Source of the DNA: Candidatus Euphemobacter frigidus
GTDB taxonomy: Bacteria; Auribacterota; Erginobacteria; Erginobacterales; Erginobacteraceae
Assembly: GCA_030765805.1 (NCBI GenBank)
Contig: JAVCDH010000081.1
Coordinates: forward strand, 1 to 32,110
Reading direction: 5' to 3'
DNA: 32,110 bases
Shown here: positions 1 through 5,753 of the stretch, one piece after another
Position numbering within the stretch: the stretch's first letter is position 1
Layout of the letters: every line of letters starts with the position of its first letter
Program-made: the position numbers and the translations under genes
Notes under the pieces: generated by a model
Database searches by the model: none
What the model saw: the letters and a program-made list of their open reading frames with translations, nothing else
Told to the model about the DNA's origin: nothing

Positions 1-546
1 TATCTTTTCATCATCATAGTTGATCAAAACACTGGAAGTTATATGGCTAACCTTGAATTTTTTTACTCCTGGTGTGCCATAAAGGGTTTTATGCACCTTA
101 TTGCAATAGGCCTTCCTTTGCGAAAGAAGTGGGTGCTTGACTCTGAGCCTTCCAGGGATATCGCGCTCTATTTTCCAGGCACTGATGAAGCTATCATAGC
201 GGAAGAAATTTAGCTGTCTGCGCTTTAGTTTTCGATATCCGAATAGGCGAGCAAATTTTGGCCTGATTCTTCTTTTTTCCTTGCCATTCTTGCCTGCAAG
301 CTCCCTTAGGAGATAATGATCTTTTATTTTATCCCAATCATATATGATCACGGCATTACGGGTTCGAGGATTTATCCGCACAGTTTCTACCCCCTCAACG
401 GATAACACTAATTCTATAAAATTATGTGATCGGTCGGTTATTTTTTGGAAAAGTCCCGGTGATTTTAGCCGCAACCTGCCCTTAAGTGATCTTACGATTT
501 TACAATCGTATCGGTGCCGCCCAATTTTTATAGCTTTTATATCCAT
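1..546 (-). CDS. HMA-like (HMA_2) double-domain protein, partial; possible N-terminus of a P-type ATPase
   Basis: The frame is open for 182 codons from an ATG at 546 to the left edge with no stop, so the C-terminus is missing. Two similar segments are visible. The first is around residues 18-70, with KGRLRLKSPGLF followed by SVEGVETVRINPRTRNAVIIYD. The second is around 132-182, with IPGRLRVKHPLL followed by GTPGVKKFKVSHITSSVLINYD. This beta-alpha-beta layout, with PGRLRL at the start and a final strand ending in YD, is that of HMA_2-type heavy-metal-associated-like domains, which often sit at the N-terminus of cation P-type ATPases. Neither copy has a CxxC metal motif. The start lies 18 nt after the preceding gene and has only a weak ribosome site. 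That an ATPase core follows beyond the edge is inference; a free two-domain protein is also possible. Confidence 0.6.
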   Translation of the reverse strand, partial: MDIKAIKIGRHRYDCKIVRSLKGRLRLKSPGLFQKITDRSHNFIELVLSVEGVETVRINPRTRNAVIIYDWDKIKDHYLLRELAGKNGKEKRRIRPKFARLFGYRKLKRRQLNFFRYDSFISAWKIERDIPGRLRVKHPLLSQRKAYCNKVHKTLYGTPGVKKFKVSHITSSVLINYDDEKI

Positions 547-564
547 GGCCTAACTATGACTTTT

Positions 565-1134
565 TTAATTGAGGTTGCGGCTATACAATATTTCACATAG
601 CGATTTTCTAACTGGTTCAAGCTCATCTACCTCTCCACGACAGCGTAAAATAACCTTATATTTAAAATGGAAACCAAAGGTTTTCTTCAGCACTTTCTCT
701 AACGGATTTTCTAAGAACTTATATAAAAAATCCTCGCTCATTTTCGGGAATCTAAAAAACCGTTGAGAGAAACTTAACTCGTCTTTTTCAACCCAGGAAC
801 AGATAACATCTTTAAATAGTGTTTTTCTATCTTCGCTATCTTCGGGAGTACTCATAATAAGCCTGATCTCAAATGCCCTGGCCTTATGACATTCAATATT
901 AATCTTTAACCCTTTAAATAATAAACTTAGAAGCTGGGCTATTCCTTTTTCTTTTTCGTATGCTTGTAAGAAGTCGAAAAGTCCCGCAGGATTCGATTTA
1001 AGCTCCGTGTCCCCTCCAGGCAGTTTGATCGACGTAGAATATCCATTCTCCCAGAGATAATTCAGGCATCTTTTCAAGACCTGATGCACCTCCCCCTCGG
1101 TATAAATTATCCATTCGCCAATCCGCCAGCTCAT
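565..1134 (-). CDS. Hypothetical protein, 189 aa, in HMA/symporter operon
   Basis: I do not recognise a family. The protein is soluble-looking, with no signal peptide or membrane segment, and is rich in charged residues with mixed alpha/beta patterning. Its ATG overlaps the stop of the symporter gene by 4 nt (ATGA), which points to translational coupling, and the HMA-like gene begins 18 nt after its stop. The position between a transporter and HMA-like proteins suggests an accessory role in the same process, but nothing in the sequence identifies it. Its composition is AT-rich like its neighbours. The reading frame is supported by the coupling and by an uninterrupted length of 189 codons. Confidence 0.6.
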   Translation of the reverse strand: MSWRIGEWIIYTEGEVHQVLKRCLNYLWENGYSTSIKLPGGDTELKSNPAGLFDFLQAYEKEKGIAQLLSLLFKGLKINIECHKARAFEIRLIMSTPEDSEDRKTLFKDVICSWVEKDELSFSQRFFRFPKMSEDFLYKFLENPLEKVLKKTFGFHFKYKVILRCRGEVDELEPVRKSLCEILYSRNLN

Positions 1135-2450
1135 CTTTTTTTCAGCCTCCTCTGGTAAAAATGATTGATTAGTATTGCATATAACCCGTTGTCAGTAACA
1201 TTCGTGCCAGTCCTGAAAGAATCCGGCAGTCCCATCTGTAAAGCCAGGAAAAGCGCCATAAAAGGCGCGAGAGCATCGGCCGGAATCCGCAAAACCTGGG
1301 CCACGGGCAACGCAAATAATACAAGTTCTCCCGGGATTCCCGGCACGCCATAGCCGATTAATACAACAATTGGCACCAATGTTAGTAGTTGAGTGAATGA
1401 TGGATGGATGCCGACTAAAATAGCCACTATCCCAGTGAGCAGAATAACATGCATGGTCGTTCCATTAACATTAAGATAGGCGCCGAGTCCAAGTACAAGC
1501 CTTCTAACATTGCTATCAATTTTGTAGTTCTCTTTAATAAGAGCCATATTTAAAGGCATACTAACGACTTCCGAAGAGGTTGCCCACGCAAGGGGATAGA
1601 CCTTTATCCAGTAACGCTTGATAAAGCCTCTGATAAAAAATGGATTTCTAACATACGCTTTTACCAGGAGTACCGACATTGCTTGCCAAATAAAACAACC
1701 AATCCCGATCAGAAAAGAGCCAAAAAGATAGATCAGGACAATACCGTAGCCGGTACTGACACTTGCGTCTAACCCGAAAATATCGAGTTTCCCCACTCCC
1801 TGGCTCGTAAGATCAGCTGTAGCCGAAGCTGAAAGAGAAGACTTTAAAATCTCGGGAAGGGAATAAATATACCCGCCTAAAATAAACATCATCAAAGGAA
1901 TAAAGGGGCTCAGGAAGTTCCCGATAGAATCTATTGCCTGCGCCGCCAATCTGAGCGCATTGTAGAGCTTAGCAAAATAGAGGGCGGCAATTGCAATAAG
2001 AGATGAACTCCAGATGGCAATAAATATGGGGTTGCCGAGCAATGTACGCCCGATAATCAAGAGTGACTGCGTTACAGTCAGATCTGAGATAGTGGTTTGA
2101 CCATCAGCAAAGAAGGGTAAGCCTAAAGCTAAGCTCGTGAATAAAACGGCCCAGACCGCCGCTATTATCCTCGTTACGCTAAACCAAAGGAATGTCTTTC
2201 CAACAAAACTTGATCCCCCTTTCTCTTTGAAAAGCCCTGCAAGACTGGGCGCAAGGACAATGAATATGGCCAGGGGTGCTAAAAAACAGAGCATATCAAT
2301 AAATTTTTCCACTGCCGCAGACGATACTCCCATAATGGAAGGAATACGAGCTGCCGCTAATATTCCCAATGGGAATGCAGCAATGACGAAAACCACATTA
2401 TATTTATTGTAAAAAGAATATAACTTTGAAAGGTTTAGGAACTTCAACAC
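1131..2450 (-). CDS. SDF/DAACS-family symporter (dicarboxylate/amino acid:cation type)
   Basis: This is a 439-residue integral membrane protein of the sodium:dicarboxylate symporter family (PF00375), normal in length for the family. Several transport-core landmarks are visible in order: a TSSEVVSMPLNM segment matching the serine-rich re-entrant hairpin HP1, LNVNGTTMHV matching the NMDGT motif of TM7, VPGIPGELVLF matching HP2, and a TM8 stretch with D-x-x-R-T-x-x-N-V (DSFRTGTNVTDNG). Known members couple uptake of glutamate, aspartate, C4-dicarboxylates or serine to Na+ or H+. NVNGT replaces NMDGT, so the substrate cannot be named. The start is GTG at 2450, with GGGGG about 11 nt upstream. It sits between an HMA-like gene and a gene of unknown function in one apparent operon, which is unusual company for this family. 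Confidence 0.85.
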   Translation of the reverse strand: MLKFLNLSKLYSFYNKYNVVFVIAAFPLGILAAARIPSIMGVSSAAVEKFIDMLCFLAPLAIFIVLAPSLAGLFKEKGGSSFVGKTFLWFSVTRIIAAVWAVLFTSLALGLPFFADGQTTISDLTVTQSLLIIGRTLLGNPIFIAIWSSSLIAIAALYFAKLYNALRLAAQAIDSIGNFLSPFIPLMMFILGGYIYSLPEILKSSLSASATADLTSQGVGKLDIFGLDASVSTGYGIVLIYLFGSFLIGIGCFIWQAMSVLLVKAYVRNPFFIRGFIKRYWIKVYPLAWATSSEVVSMPLNMALIKENYKIDSNVRRLVLGLGAYLNVNGTTMHVILLTGIVAILVGIHPSFTQLLTLVPIVVLIGYGVPGIPGELVLFALPVAQVLRIPADALAPFMALFLALQMGLPDSFRTGTNVTDNGLYAILINHFYQRRLKKR

Positions 2451-2539
2451 AGTTTTTTACACCCCCTTTCCATTCGTTGATATATAGAGGGGACGGGAAT
2501 CAACTCTCAACTATAACTTTTACCAAACCCTGTGTTTAA

Positions 2540-3049
2540 TTACGCTTTGCCGATTTTCTGTTCATATCCGGTGGAGAACTGGGCGAACATCGCCTGAACA
2601 GCCCGAGCAATGTCATACCATTTAGGCATGACAGGATTTCTGATGAGTTCTTCTATGGCCCAGGCTATTAAAAGAGTGCGGACGATGGATGTGAAATCGG
2701 CATAGCCTCTCGTGGCGCGATTCTTTCTGCGGTTAACTCCTGTCGCCGTTCCATAGATGAATTGGGATAAAAGGTTGCCCTCCATATCAGACCCAGACGT
2801 TTCCCCTGGCTGGAGTTTTACCCTCGGTATGATTCTTTTAATTCGCGGCATCAATTCCTTGGAATCCAGTACAGCCTTGTCATAGATGATAAGAAGCGAT
2901 TTTGTAATCTTATTGAAGGTAACCTCTTCCACACCATCAATCCCAAGAATGGCATCCAGATCAGGAATACGCCTTATTTCCGCCCGAAATTTAAGGCGCA
3001 TCCTGCCGGGGATATCCTGCACAATCCACAGGGGTTCCTCTTCCTTCAT
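2540..3049 (-). CDS. HMA-like (HMA_2) small protein, 169 aa, lacking Cys and His
   Basis: Residues about 8-75 carry an HMA-like fold signature: DIPGRMRLKF, then GIDGVEEVTFNKITKSLLIIYD. A polar linker follows, then a C-terminal hydrophobic helix near residues 121-135 (SIVRTLLIAWAIEELI) and an amphipathic tail. The whole protein contains no cysteine and no histidine, so it cannot bind soft metals the way classical HMA chaperones do. Known: such HMA_2 proteins are found beside small glycine-rich membrane proteins and P-type ATPases. Inferred: a membrane-tethered scaffold or regulatory subunit. ATG at 3049 follows CCGGATGAATCT, a weak ribosome site. A 19-bp perfect hairpin lies just upstream, separating it from the 105-aa gene. 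Confidence 0.7.
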   Translation of the reverse strand: MKEEEPLWIVQDIPGRMRLKFRAEIRRIPDLDAILGIDGVEEVTFNKITKSLLIIYDKAVLDSKELMPRIKRIIPRVKLQPGETSGSDMEGNLLSQFIYGTATGVNRRKNRATRGYADFTSIVRTLLIAWAIEELIRNPVMPKWYDIARAVQAMFAQFSTGYEQKIGKA

Positions 3050-3077
3050 AGATTCATCCGGAAAACAGCGAAGCTGA

Positions 3078-3119
3078 TTTATACATAGCGGCGCGCGACA
3101 GCGCGCCGCTATGTATAAA
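3078..3119 (-). terminator. 19-bp perfect hairpin between two operon genes
   Basis: A perfect inverted repeat has arms 3078-3096 and 3101-3119 around a 4-nt loop, with a GC core (GCGGCGCGC) and AT-rich outer arms. On the minus strand the right arm ends in only three Us, so it is a poor classical terminator. It lies between the 105-aa gene and the HMA-like gene, where it could attenuate transcription, protect the upstream mRNA 3' end, or be a mobile palindromic repeat. Confidence 0.5.
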
Positions 3120-3130
3120 AGCAGACAGGT

Positions 3131-3448
3131 TTATCTCTTCCCCTTTTTTCTTCCGCCTTTTCCCCGCTGCTGCCGGGCATCGTTTACCCCCTCTCTTACG
3201 GCCTCAGCGATAAAAGTTCCTGAGACCAGGTCAGAGGCCCCGAGAACTCCCAGCGTCCCATAATAGGAGCCGTAGTAGAGCCCGGAATAGACCAGCCCTG
3301 TTGTTGCCTTGACAGCACCAGTCAGGTATCTTTTGGCAACTTCCTGACCTTTGCCGACGGCCTTCTCCACACTCTTGCTCGCACCTGTGGCTGCTTCGGG
3401 CGCCACACCTGCCGATTTCACCGCTGCTGCGGTTTTTGCTATTGCCAT
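3131..3448 (-). CDS. Small Ala/Gly-rich membrane-associated protein with basic tail, 105 aa
   Basis: No family is recognised with certainty. The N-terminal half (about residues 1-50) is Ala/Lys/Val-rich and could form an amphipathic helix. Residues about 52-80 are glycine- and tyrosine-rich (LVYSGLYYGSYYGTLGVLG), suggesting membrane contact. The last 13 residues are almost all Arg, Lys, Gly and Gln. There is no Cys or His. The start has an excellent ribosome site (AAAGGGAGGTGATG), the strongest in the block, so high expression is likely. The layout recalls phasin-like or DUF5132/PacL-like platform proteins found near HMA-like genes; that comparison is architectural only. The overlapping 75-codon frame starting at 3458 is a shadow. 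Confidence 0.65.
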   Translation of the reverse strand: MAIAKTAAAVKSAGVAPEAATGASKSVEKAVGKGQEVAKRYLTGAVKATTGLVYSGLYYGSYYGTLGVLGASDLVSGTFIAEAVREGVNDARQQRGKGGRKKGKR

Positions 3449-3506
3449 GTTGCATCACCTCCCTTTTCTTGAGCTTACATGCCGCTCAATGTTGAGTTAA
3501 TCTTGA

Positions 3507-3776
3507 CTATCCAGTTTTAACTTTTGCCCTGGGCCGGGCAGCTTTTTTCCGGCCCGTTCCCCTTTTCTTTGTTTTTTTCATCCTGGCTTCGGCAACGGTA
3601 TCCTCTACCCGCTCTTTCTGTTCGGCAAAAAACCGGAGAAGATTGTTATAACCGTCAGTGGATTTCTCCCCGAGTTCTTTCATATAAGGGTCGAGATACT
3701 TCTTTATCTTAGGGTAGTTCACTCCAACCATTACGCCGACTAGAAACGCCATCAGCGCTGTAGTCTTCTTATCCAC
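3507..3776 (-). CDS. Small single-pass membrane protein with basic tail (DUF5132/DUF1490-like layout)
   Basis: This 89-residue protein has one hydrophobic N-terminal segment at about residues 7-20 with a glycine pair spaced like a glycine zipper (FLVGVMVGVNYP). A charged helix with VEDTVAEAR follows, then a Lys/Arg/Ala-rich tail of about 24 residues. There is no Cys or His. Known: small proteins with this plan (DUF5132; DUF1490/PacL in mycobacteria) cluster with HMA-like domains or metal-exporting ATPases and can organise them in the membrane. Assignment here rests on layout and neighbours, not on a database match. Its ATG at 3776 overlaps the end of the zinc-ribbon gene by 8 nt, so the two are probably coupled. 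Confidence 0.65.
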   Translation of the reverse strand: MDKKTTALMAFLVGVMVGVNYPKIKKYLDPYMKELGEKSTDGYNNLLRFFAEQKERVEDTVAEARMKKTKKRGTGRKKAARPRAKVKTG

Positions 3777-3975
3777 GGCGGCCTCCTTCCATTATGATTA
3801 ATTTCCCCTTTTTATCCTCCCAGCAAACAAATATCTGCCCGCAAGCCTCACATTTACAATGGTTGCGAATCAGCTTTCCGTTTAGCCCGTCCCTGCGGAA
3901 CACGCTGAAACTGCTCTCGGAACAATTCGGGCAAAAAATCTGCAACGTTTGTTTATCAATGATCGCTTCCAACAT
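3769..3975 (-). CDS. Small zinc-ribbon-like protein, 68 aa
   Basis: Two cysteine pairs, C15-P-N-C18 and C42-E-A-C45-G, are spaced as in a treble-clef zinc ribbon, with extra Cys at 40 and 51 and a His at 39. The segments around them (LQIFCPNCSESSF and CEACGQIFVCWED) resemble the short zinc ribbons found in rubredoxin-like or transcription-related small proteins. The function is unknown: it could bind zinc or iron, or contact nucleic acid or a partner protein. It begins 28 nt after the receiver gene and overlaps the next gene by 8 nt, so it belongs to the same transcript. It is the only protein in this part of the operon with a clear metal site. Confidence 0.65.
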   Translation of the reverse strand: MLEAIIDKQTLQIFCPNCSESSFSVFRRDGLNGKLIRNHCKCEACGQIFVCWEDKKGKLIIMEGGRRG

Positions 3976-4003
3976 TCTTATCTCTGCAATCCTTGAGTTC
4001 TCT

Positions 4004-4369
4004 CTACTTTGCTAATTTTTTTATCAGGACATACAGTTCTTTTAGGTTTACCGGTTTGGCAAGCCAGCCATCTGCCCCTTTCCGTTTAATTGCCCTGAGT
4101 TCAGGCTCTCCGCTTAAAAAAACTACTCTCATCCTTTTGTCAATTTTCTTGATTTGCTTTAACGTATCCATTCCATTCATGCGGGGCATCTTGTAGTCCA
4201 ACAGCACCAGATCTATCTTTTGTTGCTTCTCTCTCTTTATGATGATTCTCAACGCCGCTTGGCCACTTGCTGCCTTTAGCGCCCTGTAGCCCTTTTCCTT
4301 GATGATACCAGACAACAGATCGCGCGCATCTTTGTTGTCATCGACAACCAGAATCGTTTTAACCCCCAT
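4004..4369 (-). CDS. Single-domain CheY-like response regulator
   Basis: This is a 121-residue stand-alone receiver domain. The acidic pocket is D10-D11, the phosphoacceptor is D58 in LVLLDYKMPRMNG, the switch position is S86 (FLSG), and the conserved lysine is K105 in LAKP. There is no output domain, so it must act by protein contact or as a phosphate shuttle. I chose the ATG at 4369 because GGGGGAGAT lies just upstream and the receiver fold begins immediately. The frame stays open to an ATG at 4426, but that extension would cross the tail of the terminator. Transcription probably starts in or before the structured leader at 4403-4545. Placed ahead of the zinc-ribbon and HMA-like genes, it may tie them to a kinase elsewhere. 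Confidence 0.85.
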   Translation of the reverse strand: MGVKTILVVDDNKDARDLLSGIIKEKGYRALKAASGQAALRIIIKREKQQKIDLVLLDYKMPRMNGMDTLKQIKKIDKRMRVVFLSGEPELRAIKRKGADGWLAKPVNLKELYVLIKKLAK

Positions 4370-4402
4370 CTCTCTATCTCCCCCGGCATTTTCCCTGGAC
4401 GC

Positions 4403-4447
4403 AAAAAAAGCCCAGCCGCTATCCACTCATGGATAACCAACTGGGCT
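4403..4447 (-). terminator. Intrinsic terminator upstream of the receiver gene
   Basis: On the minus strand AGCCCAG (4447-4441) pairs with CTGGGCT (4415-4409), with an inner TATCC/GGATA stem, followed by a run of seven T (4409-4403). This is a convincing rho-independent terminator. It ends either the DUF3870 transcript or an attenuated leader RNA; the receiver ATG is about 34 nt further on. Confidence 0.75.
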
Positions 4448-4545
4448 TCTGACTACGATTCTGGCCTGACCGGCCTAGAGGAGATTCATAGAACTCCTGT
4501 AGCCCTCGCTAGTATCATATCCACGCCCGTTGCATGAGGCTTTCA
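4403..4545 (-). ncRNA. Structured leader or omega-RNA-like remnant before the receiver gene
   Basis: The 219-nt gap between the DUF3870 gene and the receiver contains consecutive hairpins on the minus strand. One is AGGAGTTC-TAT-GAATCTCCT (4498-4479), one is GGCC-GGTCA-GGCC (4475-4463), and the last is the terminator at 4447-4403. It is far more structured than an ordinary spacer. Two readings are possible. It may be a cis-acting leader (riboswitch or attenuator) controlling the receiver operon. Alternatively it may be a left-over 3' end of an IS200/IS605-type element, whose TnpB guide RNAs often end in a series of hairpins followed by AGAAGCCC and a terminal stem. The second reading rests on recalled resemblance only. 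Confidence 0.4.
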
Positions 4546-4588
4546 TACAACAGTGAATAGAGTAGATTATCCTGCCAATTATATTTTT

Positions 4589-4966
4589 TTATATTTTCCC
4601 CTGTAAGTACCTCCCGTACCATTTATAAGCGTCTTCCAGAGCGGCTATAACAGCTCTTTTGGTAGCACTGTAGAATCTTCTCTCTATTTGGTCAACAGCT
4701 TTTTTTATTCCTTTTTCCATGTTGCTGCCGATAAGGGCGCTTAAGAGAATTTTCTCTCCCAGGGAGGGCAACATTGTCCCTGAGGCGTCAACTATCATGT
4801 GATCCTTAGGGTCTACCTCAATCTCTATGGTGAAACAGCCATATACGTGCTTGGCGCTGACATTCTCAGGAAGCCTGGCAACACCGGAGAATACCAATGT
4901 CTCCGGTCTCATTTTGTATTTGGGTTGGTTATCTTCCTTTCCCATTATCTTTTTCCACGGAAACAC
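4589..4966 (-). CDS. DUF3870 family protein
   Basis: This 125-residue protein matches the DUF3870 pattern. An FSGVARLPENVSAKHVYG opening is followed by an acidic strand (IEIEVDPKDHMIVDA), then LLSALIGSNMEKGIKKAVD and a C-terminal helix ERRFYSATKRAVIAALEDAY. The biochemical role of this family is not known to me; members are small, soluble and often near metabolic regulators. The GTG at 4966 gives the longest frame, with GGGAG 15 nt upstream inside the loop of a small hairpin; an ATG at 4945 is an alternative start. A promoter-like pair lies at 5027-5054. The gene is separated from the receiver by the structured leader. Confidence 0.75.
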   Translation of the reverse strand: MFPWKKIMGKEDNQPKYKMRPETLVFSGVARLPENVSAKHVYGCFTIEIEVDPKDHMIVDASGTMLPSLGEKILLSALIGSNMEKGIKKAVDQIERRFYSATKRAVIAALEDAYKWYGRYLQGKI

Positions 4967-5026
4967 GTTGTAACTACCGATCTCCCTTGTGAGTTACGAT
5001 CAGCAGTATTTGATTTGATTTTCTTG

Positions 5027-5054
5027 ATTCTACCAGATATTCGTTGCGAGGCAA
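5027..5054 (-). promoter_or_regulatory. Predicted sigma70-type promoter for the DUF3870 gene
   Basis: On the minus strand a TTGCCT -35 box (5054-5049) and a TAGAAT -10 box (5032-5027) are separated by 16 nt. It lies about 60 nt before the GTG start. Between it and the gene an inverted repeat GTAACT/AGTTAC (4997-4992 and 4975-4970) encloses the ribosome site, which could modulate translation. Confidence 0.45.
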
Positions 5055-5078
5055 CATCTTTCTGCAAAAAAAAATTTA

Positions 5079-5753
5079 TTACGGCAGTTCGACGATATTG
5101 CTCAGGACCACCGGGTCGGCATAGGGGTCGTCGGTATATTCCGCCAGAAAGATCGGCCACTCGGAAGGTACCGAGAGGGAGAGATTAAACTCCCCTCTTT
5201 CGGCCCGGAAGAGGCCCTGGTTCTTCTGGTCGAGAAGGAAAATATTCTTCGGGGTATTGCGGGCCTGGAGGCAGATTCGCGCCTCACCGGGATATGATTT
5301 CAGCCTTTCATAACCCAATCGGAGATTGGTCTTATCCTCACCCTCCAGGGTTATTTTATATATCTTTCCTTCTTCCGGCACAAAATCAGAATCGGCGAGA
5401 ACCCGGTTCCAGTAACAGGTAATCGGCGGCGAGGAAACAGGAGGGAGGCCGGCCTCCGGGTCTCCCAGCGCCGACCGGCAGGAGGCAATACGCTCTTTCA
5501 CCGCCGCCGGGTTCCACTCCGGGAAATCCTGCCGGATCTTATCCAGCAGGTAGGCGGCCGACCGGTATTTATCACGGGCGGCTTTACTCTCTCCTTTTTT
5601 TTGCAGGAGACTCGCCGCCTCCATCATAGACCGAACATCCCGGAAGAGAAGCGCGGGGGTCTCATCCTTCTCCTGAGCAAATCCCGGAAGAACCAAGAAA
5701 AAGAAAATCACTATCCATATTTTATAAGAATCGCTCAATTTAGGTTTTATCAA
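5079..5753 (-). CDS. Exported protein with TPR-like helices, 224 aa
   Basis: The N-terminus is a signal peptide: lysines at 3 and 5, hydrophobic IWIVIFFFLVLPGF, then FAQ before the likely cleavage near residue 27. Residues about 40-95 form helical-hairpin repeats of TPR character (MMEAASLLQKKGESKAARDK, then AAYLLDKIRQDFP). The C-terminal part is beta-rich with no known motif. No family is recognised; a periplasmic binding or sensory partner of the kinase is plausible. The start is TTG at 5753, just after GAGGAA, and overlaps the kinase gene by 14 nt. Residues 4-9 are encoded by a 19-bp sequence shared with the MITE ends at 14961-15183, so the present N-terminus may have been created by a mobile element. 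Confidence 0.6.
   Translation of the reverse strand: MIKPKLSDSYKIWIVIFFFLVLPGFAQEKDETPALLFRDVRSMMEAASLLQKKGESKAARDKYRSAAYLLDKIRQDFPEWNPAAVKERIASCRSALGDPEAGLPPVSSPPITCYWNRVLADSDFVPEEGKIYKITLEGEDKTNLRLGYERLKSYPGEARICLQARNTPKNIFLLDQKNQGLFRAERGEFNLSLSVPSEWPIFLAEYTDDPYADPVVLSNIVELP
5726..5744. repeat. Solo copy of the MITE terminal sequence
   Basis: AAGAATCGCTCAATTTAGG on the plus strand. Positions 5727-5744 match 17 of 18 bases of the right end of the element at 15164-15181, in the same orientation, and the left end (14963-14980) matches in inverse. It covers the stop codon of the kinase and early codons of the exported protein. Confidence 0.55.

Noticed and set aside
4370..4426. N-terminal extension of the receiver protein to an ATG at 4426
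   Set aside because: The extension crosses the terminator tail region and lacks a ribosome site, whereas the ATG at 4369 has GGGGGAGAT and starts at the receiver fold.
4390..4450. c-di-GMP riboswitch on the plus strand, suggested by GGACGCAAA
   Set aside because: Only a short string matches. The rest of the conserved core and the paired helices are absent, and the plus strand has no gene there.
5041..5078. Terminator after the exported-protein gene
   Set aside because: There is an A/T run near the stop but no stable hairpin before it on the minus strand.
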